A DNA stretch of 24,896 nucleotides, taken from assembly GCA_039026555.1 (NCBI GenBank), contig JBCCMB010000028.1, positions 1 through 24,896 on the forward strand, given 5' to 3'. Below, piece by piece: positions 17,801 through 24,896 of this stretch. The stretch is from JBCCMB01 sp039026555 (lineage in GTDB: Bacteria > Pseudomonadota > Alphaproteobacteria > Caulobacterales > Hyphomonadaceae). Made by a program: the position numbers and the translations under genes. Within the stretch, counting starts at the first letter, position 1. Each line of letters starts with the position of its first letter. The notes under the pieces were generated by a model that did not search any database, was not told where the DNA came from, and was given only the letters and a program-made list of their open reading frames with translations.

Positions 17801-20538
17801 GCGATCTCATCAAGCCAATCCCCCTGGAACGTCCGATCCATCCAGTTGCTTGTCACATCGGGTTTTAATTTAGCGTCTTCAGTTCCATACGCGAACCGAA
17901 AGGACTTAGCGGGGTTTGGATCTATTCGCGGGTCTTTGCCCGAAGATCTAACCCGATGAACATGTAGAGTCCGGCGCGTATCGAGCAACAGCAGGTGACG
18001 CCCATCATCCGTAAACGTAGCGCTGGCGTAACCATAACTGTGATTGAAATGGCGTAAAAAAAGAGGTTCTCCAATTGCTCCGCTGGAGGGCGATTTTATG
18101 TTCACGCGCCATAACATGAGGCCGCCGAGGGGATACCCCTTTTTTTTTCCGGACAAGGGAATTGCGACGAACACATACCCCATATCGTTTGGATCAGGTG
18201 CGATGGTTAAACCGCTGACGCTAAGACTGTCGGGGATTTGAATCTGCGCCGACAACGTCCGATTGAAGTCGTCGTCGGCAGGGCGCGGGGCTTCGATGGT
18301 GATAAATAAAGCATGCATGTCAGGTTCGACGGATTCCGCCTTTTTATCGCCGGCGGCGTCCTCGCTACTTTCTGAAACGCCGGCAGCGTCCTTGTTGCCG
18401 GCAGCGTCCTTGTTCAAGTGAACGCCTGCAATCGAGGCGATGGCGAGGTGTTGGTGATTGCTTTCACCTGCCTCAGGCACGTAACTTGCGGACAATTTAA
18501 GAAGCGATATGTGGCCTATCTCCCCGCTCGCTATTTTGCTCCGCTCTTCCCCTTCGTCGGCGTCGAGATAAAGCCACTGTTTGTAATCGGTTTCCAATAT
18601 ATCCGTACAAACCTGCTCGTGATTTCCATAGCAAGCTTCAGCGTCCGGCATGTCGCGGCTGCATCCTATCCCAGAATGCACTTTGAGAAGATTTTGAAAT
18701 CGATCCCTTTCATTCGCGTCACGCCTTTCTCCATTGTCAGACGCGAGGGATGCGCCAGTGGAGACATAAAGTGCATTGCCGCCCATATCGCCGCCGCACC
18801 GCCCTCCCATAACGGGCGCCAAAGACGTGGCCGCCGCGATCGTTCTCAGCTTATTCGGTTCCGGCGCATATTGCCGGTAATTTTCATACCCTTTGACGCG
18901 GGTCACAAGAAAGCGTTTGTTCGGCGCAGGCAATTCAGCCACGAAACGTTCCACGGGGACGAGCTCATTATCAGAGTTCAACGTCCAACGCAGCATGCCC
19001 CTCGTATCGTCGATCGTAACGAATTCCCTGCGCGCAAAACCCTCGGCATGGATAAACCACGTCATTGCGGGTTTGTTTGTGGGTTGGTCGAGGTTGACAG
19101 GATCTTCCGCCTCAATCCCCGCCGGCCCGGCGCTTGCAATCTCCGTTAGGTAAAGTTCTCCGTCAATCGCTCCCGACAAAAGCGCCCAACGGTCGTCCTC
19201 CCCCGAGGCGGCGATGTCGACGAACGCTAAGGCGAACGGCCATTCCTCATGTGACTTTATTCTTGCAGACGGCGTGTCGCTTTCGGCGTCAAATATGACT
19301 ACTGAGCCATCTCTATGGCTGTAAGCGCCCAACCCAGATCGGCTGATTGCGACTTCGACGACATCGTCGGCAAGATCAATTTCGCGCTTAAGCTTATATT
19401 TTTCCCAGATTGCGTAAACTCGCAGCGCTATAGCGTTGGGGACCGTATCCGACGGCATAGCGGCGATCAGCCACTCGCCATTATCGCTGACATCCAACGC
19501 TTCTGCACGGTTGAAGATATCGACTAGCGTCTCCTGCTCGTCGGTTCGGGGCGTTATCTCGCCGCCGTCCTCAAAAAGGCGCGTCTTCGTGTTGTCGTCT
19601 TCATTCCCATCGAGCAAGGACATACGTGCACAAACAATCCCATCGGGCAGGAGTCCGATCCTGTTCGTATCCTCGTCACAATTATATGGCTTCGGCTCAC
19701 CGGCCTGCTTATCGTCGAGACCAAAATCCCACAGAAAAAGCTTTTCGCCGCTTAAAGCCGCGACCTTTGCTCGCTCGCCCTCTATGCGCGCCGCGAGCAT
19801 CGTAAACGGCTCAGATGTTTCGGCGCTCAGCCCAATGCTCGTCGACGCGCCGTCCGGCCCAGACCGCTCCACTATAACCAGGCCGATCCGAGCCGCGACG
19901 GCGAGGATGGAGGTCTCGTCGTTTGACGCGACCGTGAAGGGCGCGTTCTGAAACGCCTCCTCCGCCATGCCCGCGGTTTTAAACTTTGGATTTGTAAATC
20001 CGTCAGGCTCAGGATCGAAATACGTTCGCTGCGATTTCAAGGTTTTTATTAAGGTCGTGTCGGACGCGCCGTTGTTCTGATTTAAAGAAGCCGCATCTCG
20101 AACCACCAACCCGCTCTCCGCCATGATGGAAGCGGTCAACAGTGTAAAGGCGGCCAGAAAAATACTGGAAAACTCGGCCAGCCGAATAAACCCGCTTCGG
20201 ATAGGCTGGACCGATGGCGGCGTTGCGACCGGCAGTTTTTTGACAAGCTGGCGGAACCAAAGCCAAACGTCGCTCAAACGGTTGCCGGACTTTAAGTGGG
20301 ACCAATAAAGCTCTAAAAAATCCACATGCGTATCGTCACCAATACGCACGGATGATCGATCGACATTATACACGCCGTCCACATCGGTGTCGGCGATATG
20401 CTTCTTATCAGTCGTCTCGGCTTGAGGGTCGGCGAGGACCGACGAATGGGCGAGTTTCCGCGCCGCCGCCATCGGTTCATGTTGGCCTTGGCCGTGGATG
20501 AAAACGATCGCCGTGCGCGTTTCCCCTTCCCGGCTCAT
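14896..20538 (-). CDS. Giant membrane alpha/beta-hydrolase with propeller-like ectodomain
   Basis: 1880 residues from the ATG at 20538, which has GAGGGGG seven bases upstream; a GTG directly before it would be too close. The N-terminus reads TAIVFIHGQGQH (8-20), the oxyanion-hole strand of alpha/beta hydrolases. One helix (about 122-140) follows. Residues about 170-1060 are beta-rich with WD-like blades (KLFLWDFG, GSVVIFDAES, DGRHLLLLD) and eight Cys. Then about nine helices lie between 1141 and 1478. The nucleophile elbow VAHSLGS comes only at 1527-1533 (Ser1530), followed by ITDFVTLGSPL (Asp1749) and FAHNEYW (His1839), possible triad members. Basic residues before helix 1 and after helix 2 place both hydrolase halves in the cytoplasm and the propeller in the periplasm. 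It is the last gene of the operon, 12 bases after the amidase. Lipid or ester hydrolysis is inferred; the substrate is unknown. Confidence 0.75.
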   Translation of the reverse strand: MSREGETRTAIVFIHGQGQHEPMAAARKLAHSSVLADPQAETTDKKHIADTDVDGVYNVDRSSVRIGDDTHVDFLELYWSHLKSGNRLSDVWLWFRQLVKKLPVATPPSVQPIRSGFIRLAEFSSIFLAAFTLLTASIMAESGLVVRDAASLNQNNGASDTTLIKTLKSQRTYFDPEPDGFTNPKFKTAGMAEEAFQNAPFTVASNDETSILAVAARIGLVIVERSGPDGASTSIGLSAETSEPFTMLAARIEGERAKVAALSGEKLFLWDFGLDDKQAGEPKPYNCDEDTNRIGLLPDGIVCARMSLLDGNEDDNTKTRLFEDGGEITPRTDEQETLVDIFNRAEALDVSDNGEWLIAAMPSDTVPNAIALRVYAIWEKYKLKREIDLADDVVEVAISRSGLGAYSHRDGSVVIFDAESDTPSARIKSHEEWPFALAFVDIAASGEDDRWALLSGAIDGELYLTEIASAGPAGIEAEDPVNLDQPTNKPAMTWFIHAEGFARREFVTIDDTRGMLRWTLNSDNELVPVERFVAELPAPNKRFLVTRVKGYENYRQYAPEPNKLRTIAAATSLAPVMGGRCGGDMGGNALYVSTGASLASDNGERRDANERDRFQNLLKVHSGIGCSRDMPDAEACYGNHEQVCTDILETDYKQWLYLDADEGEERSKIASGEIGHISLLKLSASYVPEAGESNHQHLAIASIAGVHLNKDAAGNKDAAGVSESSEDAAGDKKAESVEPDMHALFITIEAPRPADDDFNRTLSAQIQIPDSLSVSGLTIAPDPNDMGYVFVAIPLSGKKKGYPLGGLMLWRVNIKSPSSGAIGEPLFLRHFNHSYGYASATFTDDGRHLLLLDTRRTLHVHRVRSSGKDPRIDPNPAKSFRFAYGTEDAKLKPDVTSNWMDRTFQGDWLDEIAHRIYDAGTWRISRLLSTHCRTPSPDTLVQLQMPADRKNPLAKPWGELKRGPTKGSGGGNESNEKYCTPNKRPGALLADGALHTIQFISPDLLLLTLPNSVVLQPVSFEQGGFRLDEAYWIGTRNRKHSERSPYSVSIGARVDAGPLLAAASDWIQTEALASPRVDLAALASPQLSNLAPQAETSTENAGVETGAETKKAETPPVIFGDVEIIEARFQDMQPYPMLRRGWHLLLIVASPMLILATLAGVYVTRFGQAIVNQAVRKNAEQAENNTEIAASERPATIKDEERASLRRYLSWMLWVRIAVVILVSGGTYYLWPKDTCRWFNMSNLDLFWVAFLLLFSIGAVATLIARGMDALLSRISGGLGAVVWVFLGVPILLGAALSLYATVSALDAPGLGPDVFMFETLFYLSFLCILAVWLRSLVVSLIIALATLPLTMNAVAGLVSDYGITRLPGGPFLDAIASLYVTILLLLIIIVAFDGLIRTISSRDFMQRVTWTVLAGSLAVILAAWGWASYAEDVTLLEFYADFLSAFALSEHIFYWWIAFTLVLAVIVSGIGFAAARTFLVPTMADAARYLSSNPKDVRLSRQIRETGVKLLEGLHNGGQYDRVIVVAHSLGSIIGLDIISQLWARRLGRASDELRRNYSDINKEAAKTYDRLLNHILAANAELDEALEIIRQRTWFRALAHRARQLKAPSTQDASVAPNPGGEPQALAPLYDEINRLCTLLEAFSRDKNGDGRLRAAAKRLRISGMGDIGHTASALEKYRQRFENQETLKRGGRHQTLVHEKISAALDAISDAMACYRELRALRRKGARSLSQREGEEVKRPVWLITDFVTLGSPLTYGAYLLGEDRYRSYPQTIDDRYDKVGQIEDTIPIVWTNLFFQSRWALQGDILSGPIWRVFGPAIADVELREENPNGKKFAHNEYWKLEDDNSEPEHIRALREALGLAKDRCQPGWYWEIGRS
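18349..18414. repeat. 18-base tandem repeat coding Ala/Gly/Asp/Lys linker
   Basis: GCCGGCAGCGTCCTTGTT is present twice without change (18379-18396, 18397-18414), and a degenerate third copy stands at 18349-18366. On the coding strand each unit gives NKDAAG or a variant. The array lies in a loop of the ectodomain of the giant hydrolase, near residues 710-731. Confidence 0.75.
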
Positions 20539-20550
20539 CACAGCGCCCCC

Positions 20551-21645
20551 TCAGACCAAAGCATGCGTTGAGGCGCGCCGGCGTTCGCGCGCTTCGAATT
20601 CGGTAAGGATATCGCGCTTCACCACAGCGTGGTCGACCTGCCCGCCCGGACAGCTTTTCAATGTCCCCTTGCAGTCTCGGTGAAAACGCAGGGCATCCGG
20701 CCCTAGCATCAACCGCTCCATGAGCGACACCATGGCGGAGACGGCGTTCACTCGCACGCGCCGACCCCGGCCCGCATTGAAATCATCCACCTCGGTCGCC
20801 CCGCGCGCGCCGTTTCGACGACGCGCTTCAGCGTCGTCGATAAAATTTCCGAGCATTTCGATACCCACGCCAGATCCATTGAAGTCGCGGCAATGGGTTC
20901 CCCGCAGGTGTAGGGGGTTGAGAATGCTGATGCGCGTGGCGTCGACAAAAATATGCGGCCCGCCAAGCCAGGGGCCGCCGCCGGGGCCGCCGTCACTTTC
21001 GGGCGTGTTGTAATACAGTCCAAGGCGTCGGATGTGCGCTTGAGAAAACCCTTTGGGACGCATGCCTAAGCTAGGGTTATAGGTATGGTGCAGGACGATT
21101 TTATCGGGCTGAAACTTCCCCTTCCAAGCGATCAATTCTAGGTATCGCGCGAATTCGTCCGGAGTGAACTGCAACCCGACCGTCCCGCGCCAACGGCCGG
21201 GGTTGGGCGGCGTTACGAAATGGTTCGTCCATAACGAGCGTTCTTCATCCGACGGCGCGCCGCCGACGACGTGGGGAAACTCCGACGCGTCGAGCAGGTC
21301 CGCCCAGTCAGCCGCAGTCTCCGTCCCCGCAGCGTGCGAACCTTCCCTTGCGGGGTGCGGCGTCGCGTCCTCGTCGTGTGGATCGGCGGCGCCGGCGTCG
21401 GCGGCTTCAACCTCAGGGTCGGATTGCGGCCATAAGGGTGACAGGAAACGCGCGGCGACATACCCCACAAAAACCTGCTCGCCCAAGTCTGCAAAAACTG
21501 CGTACCACCCATTTCGGTATTTGAGATCTAAGCGCGCAACGATTTGTCCGGGCTGCAGCCGCGCAAGAACCGACGAATAATCGTTCGGCAATGCGCGAAG
21601 CCGCAGATGGGACCTCACATTGACGGAATAGACCCGGTCCAGCAT
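20551..21645 (-). CDS. SH3-domain N-acetylmuramoyl-L-alanine amidase (Amidase_2 / PGRP fold)
   Basis: 364 residues. Residues about 5-70 form a bacterial SH3 domain (VNVRSHLRLRALP, NGWYAV, VGYVAARFL), which usually binds cell wall. An acidic Ala-rich linker (about 76-115) leads to a zinc amidase: IVLHHTYNP gives His186 and His187, GGPHIFVDATRI the central strand, NGSGVGIEMLGNF the conserved core, and FHRDCKGTLKSCPGG the ligands His322 and Cys332. Such enzymes cut the bond between N-acetylmuramic acid and L-Ala in peptidoglycan. No signal peptide or membrane helix is present, so it must be exported by another route, work as a lysin, or act on cytosolic muropeptides. It starts 6 bases after the lipoprotein stop and ends 12 bases before the giant hydrolase. 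The amidase fold and zinc ligands are well supported; its target cell is unknown. Confidence 0.88.
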   Translation of the reverse strand: MLDRVYSVNVRSHLRLRALPNDYSSVLARLQPGQIVARLDLKYRNGWYAVFADLGEQVFVGYVAARFLSPLWPQSDPEVEAADAGAADPHDEDATPHPAREGSHAAGTETAADWADLLDASEFPHVVGGAPSDEERSLWTNHFVTPPNPGRWRGTVGLQFTPDEFARYLELIAWKGKFQPDKIVLHHTYNPSLGMRPKGFSQAHIRRLGLYYNTPESDGGPGGGPWLGGPHIFVDATRISILNPLHLRGTHCRDFNGSGVGIEMLGNFIDDAEARRRNGARGATEVDDFNAGRGRRVRVNAVSAMVSLMERLMLGPDALRFHRDCKGTLKSCPGGQVDHAVVKRDILTEFEARERRRASTHALV

Positions 21646-21651
21646 CGGCGC

Positions 21652-22587
21652 TCAGCTCGCGTCCGCTGCAATCGTGGGGGTCGTTCTCCGCCATCCACTA
21701 CAACTGTACTCAATCGCTTGCTTCTTTTCACATATGGCTTGCTGTTCCGACGGTTTGCCATCGCTAGATGCGCAAACGCGCTTCACGCCGTCGGTGATCG
21801 GTGGAGACATCAATGCGGCGGCGGCGACGTAGAAACCGTCAGCCGGCCCTTCTAACGCCTGAGCCCGGGCGTGCGCAGCTTCGCCCTTGCCGCCTAACAA
21901 AGGAGGAATAGTCAATTGAGCGTTGCAGACCGGCGTTCTTAAACGCAACAATGCCGCTTCTCGGTTCGCGTCGATATCGACCGATGCAAGCCGCGGCCGG
22001 ATGTCGTCCATCGTTTTCGCCATTCCGGTCAACAAGCTCGAAACGGTCTCGACGGACTCCCTAGAAAGTTCATCTTCGAGCTTCGATAGATCGCCCGCGA
22101 ATTGGCGAAGCTTTGCTTCGTCGCCATAGACCTGCGCTTCCAGGCACAAATCGCCTTTATATTTCGCTGCATCGTCTTTTTCGCAAACTTCGGCGGCGCG
22201 CTTGGCGACACCGATGATATAGGCGTTGGACGTGGGCGGCTCGATCTTGGCGCCTTTCAGCCAGTTTTGAACGGCGGCGACGGCTTCAAACCCGGACAAA
22301 TAACCCGCCGCATGGGACGACAGCGCGTAGCCTTTGAGCTTCAGACCCGTTTTCGCCCTATAACGCTGCTCCGCCTTATCAAGTGAGGAGGACGCCGTAT
22401 CGACGAGCGCCCCTGCATGTTGCGTCACGTAGGCGTCATAAGTCGGTTGGGAGATGGAGGTTTCGCCGGCGGTCAGTTTGACGAGATCGTCTTCGAACCT
22501 CTTAAGTTGCTTTATTTCCGAGTCGTAGGCGCACCCCCCAAGAACAAGTGCGTAAACGGCGACGAGGAAGTGTATAGGGATACGCAT
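21652..22587 (-). CDS. Cys-rich outer-membrane-type lipoprotein of unknown function
   Basis: 311 residues. The N-terminus is a lipoprotein signal: MRIPIHFLVAVYALVLGGCA with the lipobox LGGC and lipidated Cys19. Ala follows the Cys instead of Asp, so sorting to the outer membrane by Lol is expected. The mature part is mostly helical, with six further Cys (135, 148, 221, 272, 286, 296) that could form three disulfides in the periplasm. I recognise no domain. A strong ribosome binding site (AAGGAGAG) stands before the ATG, the best in this operon, so the protein may be made in excess over its neighbours. Placed beside an amidase and a lipase-like protein, it could be a periplasmic inhibitor or immunity protein, an anchor, or part of an envelope complex; the sequence does not decide between these. 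Confidence 0.8.
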   Translation of the reverse strand: MRIPIHFLVAVYALVLGGCAYDSEIKQLKRFEDDLVKLTAGETSISQPTYDAYVTQHAGALVDTASSSLDKAEQRYRAKTGLKLKGYALSSHAAGYLSGFEAVAAVQNWLKGAKIEPPTSNAYIIGVAKRAAEVCEKDDAAKYKGDLCLEAQVYGDEAKLRQFAGDLSKLEDELSRESVETVSSLLTGMAKTMDDIRPRLASVDIDANREAALLRLRTPVCNAQLTIPPLLGGKGEAAHARAQALEGPADGFYVAAAALMSPPITDGVKRVCASSDGKPSEQQAICEKKQAIEYSCSGWRRTTPTIAADAS

Positions 22588-22595
22588 ATATAAAT

Positions 22596-22603
22596 CTCTC
22601 CTT
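22596..22603 (-). promoter_or_regulatory. Strong ribosome binding site of the lipoprotein gene
   Basis: AAGGAGAG on the minus strand, 8 bases before the lipoprotein ATG at 22587, close to the ideal Shine-Dalgarno. The neighbouring genes in the operon have weaker or overlapping starts. Confidence 0.7.
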
Positions 22604-22617
22604 TCATATCGCAGCAG

Positions 22618-24723
22618 CTAAGCGGCGGCGGGGTCCGCCGTCGGGTTCAAATTCATCATCAACGCCGCCACGTCTTCCGTCGTGATGGGGTCCTTCGGGC
22701 CGTTTTGCAGGACGTGGGGGATGAAGTGCTTGTAAACGCGCAGCCATTCGCGCGCGCCCAAACGCAGCGTCGTATCGGCGTTAGCGGATGACGAGACCGC
22801 CGAGACGGCGCCGTCGGCGTCCAGCGTCACCGGGACGCCGTTTCGGTAGCGGCCCAGCATGTCGATAAGGTCTTCCAGCGCCGCGATATGCGCCTTCTGC
22901 GCCTCACCCGTCATGGCGGCGAACAGGGTTCCGGAGGCCGCTTCGAGCGTTTCCATTACGGCGGCGCGCAGCGTAGCCCCGAACAGGAAACCGCCCGGCC
23001 GCCCCTCCGCCTCCCGCACGCTCGCCGACGCTTTTTTGAGCATGGACGCGGTCAAGTCGGCGAAAACCGACGCGACCGGATCGCCCCCCGGCGTTGTGTC
23101 GAAAGAGAACAAGGCGGCCGTATCTTCGGCGGCGAGTTCAAGGGAGAGCCCGACGATCTTCCGCCAGTCTTCGCCTGACAACAGGTTAAGTTCGTCTTCG
23201 GCAATGGTCGACGCCAAAGTCTGAACCAGGCTCTGGGCGCGGGCGTTGACGCCGCCGCCGTCGGCGGTTTTGAACTTGTCCAACAAAATATCGGGGCGCG
23301 CCGAAAGCCCTTCCGCGATCGTCTTGAAGATTTCGGCGAAATCACTTTCCGACAACAAGGGTTTGGAAGCAGCCGCCCCCGGCTCCGCGTTCAAGCGGAC
23401 GGACAAGCCGCCCACAAAGCTGTCGATCAAGCCGCCCGCCACGTCGCGCCAAACGTTCGCCCAGCCCTTGCCGGCGTAGTCGTCGTCGTCATGGTCCCAA
23501 TCGGCGTCCATGCGAATACGCGCGATGGCGGCGGACGTGCTCAACGCGGACGTCAACACCTCCGTCAGGGCGTCGGACGGCTGTTGGAACAGGGTTTTCG
23601 ACGCCCTTAAAGAGGCCGTCGCGGATTTGAAAAAGTCCCTCAGCGCGTCATTGACCTCGCCTTCGCCGCCGACGACGAATTCGGGATGCTCGCCGACGAC
23701 GGACAACAGCGTGTCGACAAAACCGGGCAGGCTCGCATCCGACAGGGCGGTTCGAAGATCAAAATCATTGGCACCGCCGGCGACGAAGTCCTCAAGGACG
23801 GCGCGCAGCACTTCGCCGGCGATGCCGCCTTTCTTAAACTCGCCCCGGAGATATAAATCCGAATGCTTGTCCAGAGCGCCCACCACCCCGAATGCCAAGG
23901 GCCCGCTTAAGAAGGATTTGAGTTCCTTCGACCACAGGAAAGCGTAACGGCCGCCGTCCTTCTTGGCGCGCTCGCGAACGGGCTCTAACACGCCCGTTAC
24001 AAGGGGTTGGAGCTTCTCATCTCCCGAGAGAATTCCGGGATGCGCGATGACGAGATCTAAGCTCGAATCCACGAACGCTTTGACGAGGCTCTTATCCACA
24101 TCCAGCGAACCGCCTTTCAGCATCTCCTCCAGCGTGGGCGCGAGCGATGTGAGAAACGTCTGCGTCTTCGGACCGGCGCCGATGATGGTCGGATCGGCCT
24201 CAAAAACCTTCAAGACCGTCGCCCCAATCTCCCTCGCGACCCAAAAGCCCAGATTGTCGAGACCGCCTTCGGCGACCCATGCGCCGTGTTCGAATAAAAC
24301 TCGAACGGGCTCGCCCGTATTGGACGCGGTGTCTTTGAACCAGCCGTCCGCTTTATCGTCGGCTTCGTCGATATAGCGCTCCAAAGCGTCATCGTACGCC
24401 GATTGAGCGTATGCAATGGCCTCGGCGAGCAACCGCTCCTCCTCCGGATTGAGATCGTCGCGGCGCGTATTCGCATTTGGATCGAAGAATAAATCGCCCA
24501 GCCCGGGAAAGCGCCCTGAGAAGATCGGCCAATTGCCCGGCTTACGCATCCAGCCGATTAAAACCTCTTCGGATTGGCGCGCCGTCGCGTCCTTCATCGT
24601 CTGAGCAAGGCCGTTAATCTCTGTCTTCTTTAGCAAATCCTCCAAATAAGCGCCCCGAAGGCGCTCGGTGATGCGGAGGAACCCGGCGACGGCTTCGATG
24701 AAAGCGGGGGCGGCGAGCGTCAT
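22618..24723 (-). CDS. Unrecognised 701-residue helical protein with recurring motifs
   Basis: 701 residues with no signal peptide, no membrane helix and no family I know. It is nearly all amphipathic helix with short Gly/Asp turns. A short pattern recurs: ADPTII (176-181), AHPGIL (227-232), EHPEFV (345-350) and ARPDIL (475-480), each after a helix of the type LxxhhxxH, which suggests stacked helical repeats in the manner of an ARM/HEAT-like solenoid or scaffold. An acidic run HDDDDY (411-416) sits in the middle. The Ala-rich ends look disordered. Its ATG overlaps the stop of the gene upstream (ATGA), and the lipoprotein starts 30 bases after its stop, so it is part of the envelope operon. 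It may serve as the cytoplasmic scaffold or partner of the giant membrane hydrolase; that is a guess from its position. Confidence 0.75.
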   Translation of the reverse strand: MTLAAPAFIEAVAGFLRITERLRGAYLEDLLKKTEINGLAQTMKDATARQSEEVLIGWMRKPGNWPIFSGRFPGLGDLFFDPNANTRRDDLNPEEERLLAEAIAYAQSAYDDALERYIDEADDKADGWFKDTASNTGEPVRVLFEHGAWVAEGGLDNLGFWVAREIGATVLKVFEADPTIIGAGPKTQTFLTSLAPTLEEMLKGGSLDVDKSLVKAFVDSSLDLVIAHPGILSGDEKLQPLVTGVLEPVRERAKKDGGRYAFLWSKELKSFLSGPLAFGVVGALDKHSDLYLRGEFKKGGIAGEVLRAVLEDFVAGGANDFDLRTALSDASLPGFVDTLLSVVGEHPEFVVGGEGEVNDALRDFFKSATASLRASKTLFQQPSDALTEVLTSALSTSAAIARIRMDADWDHDDDDYAGKGWANVWRDVAGGLIDSFVGGLSVRLNAEPGAAASKPLLSESDFAEIFKTIAEGLSARPDILLDKFKTADGGGVNARAQSLVQTLASTIAEDELNLLSGEDWRKIVGLSLELAAEDTAALFSFDTTPGGDPVASVFADLTASMLKKASASVREAEGRPGGFLFGATLRAAVMETLEAASGTLFAAMTGEAQKAHIAALEDLIDMLGRYRNGVPVTLDADGAVSAVSSSANADTTLRLGAREWLRVYKHFIPHVLQNGPKDPITTEDVAALMMNLNPTADPAAA

Positions 24724-24896
24724 GCGCTTTTTCCCTTGCTGATGAGACGCCGGATCGGCCTGGCACGGGCTTTCGCCCCCTTTCGGCCGGGCGACGCGCC
24801 GGATTGGGACGACGCGCCGGCGGCCGGGCCAATCGCCTTTACTTTCGACGCGCTTCCGGCGGCGAATGCGCCGCCGCCCTCGTCGACATCGTCAGC
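24720..24896 (-). CDS. Unknown protein, C-terminal 58 residues only (starts outside the window)
   Basis: The minus-strand frame is open from the right edge to a TGA at 24720-24722, which overlaps the ATG of the 701-residue gene. The tail is Ala/Gly/Ser-rich and then strongly basic (GRKGAKARARPIRRLISKGK), like a disordered, possibly membrane- or nucleic-acid-facing end. The base composition and third-position GC match the following genes and the coupled start argues that it is a real gene. Nothing can be said of its function. Confidence 0.6.
   Translation of the reverse strand, partial: ADDVDEGGGAFAAGSASKVKAIGPAAGASSQSGASPGRKGAKARARPIRRLISKGKSA

Noticed and set aside
18418..19149. 243-codon open frame on the plus strand
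   Set aside because: It is antisense to the giant hydrolase gene; no motif and no ribosome binding site, so it is a by-product of the GC-rich coding strand.
19436..19951. 171-codon Ser/Arg-rich open frame on the plus strand
   Set aside because: Low-complexity antisense shadow of the giant hydrolase gene.
22859..24376. Several plus-strand open frames of 77 to 145 codons
   Set aside because: All are antisense to the 701-residue gene, Ser/Pro/Arg-rich and without motifs.
14896..24896. Type VI secretion effector cluster
   Set aside because: A lipase-like protein, an amidase and a lipoprotein are reminiscent of effector-immunity sets, but no VgrG, Hcp, PAAR or Tss gene is in the window and the hydrolase is a multi-pass membrane protein.

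Overview
The window looks like chromosomal DNA of an alphaproteobacterium. This is inferred from the moderately high GC, the Caulobacter/Rhizobium-like proteins (HAPMO-type Baeyer-Villiger monooxygenase, CYP199-like P450, Rhizobiales-type recombinase relics) and the codon style; there is no rRNA or tRNA to confirm it. No tRNA, rRNA or CRISPR array was found.

Left block (2-4684, + strand): four tightly overlapping genes. They encode a glycosyltransferase (5' end outside the window), a PNPOx-like split-barrel flavoprotein, a type I Baeyer-Villiger monooxygenase of the 4-hydroxyacetophenone monooxygenase size class, and an FkbM-family methyltransferase with an extra Rossmann-like N-terminal domain. 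The overlaps suggest one transcript for building or decorating a glycan or small molecule.

Middle block (4685-14895): a patchwork of accessory DNA. It holds decayed pieces of three recombinase types: an IS3-type OrfA start, a large serine recombinase C-terminus and a tyrosine recombinase C-terminal half that has lost a catalytic Arg. Intact genes lie among them. A TetR regulator and a P450 form a pair, with a palindromic operator candidate inside the TetR promoter. A Sec-exported 1462-residue Rhs/YD-repeat protein with a variable C-terminal tip overlaps by 4 bp a small unrecognised gene, very probably its immunity partner. A HxlR regulator closes the block. Several stretches here show no convincing gene.

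Right block (14896-24896, - strand): an operon reading leftwards that continues past the window's right edge. In transcription order it has the tail of an unknown gene, a 701-residue helical protein with recurring motifs, an outer-membrane-type lipoprotein, an SH3 plus N-acetylmuramoyl-L-alanine amidase protein without a signal peptide, and a 1880-residue membrane protein. In that last protein an alpha/beta-hydrolase appears to be split: the oxyanion-hole segment is at the N-terminus and the nucleophile elbow about 1500 residues later. A Cys-containing beta-propeller-like ectodomain and about ten membrane helices lie between them. Lipase-like, peptidoglycan-cleaving and lipoprotein functions in one operon point to a cell-envelope-targeting system that I do not recognise as any named one. 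This is the most interesting part of the window.
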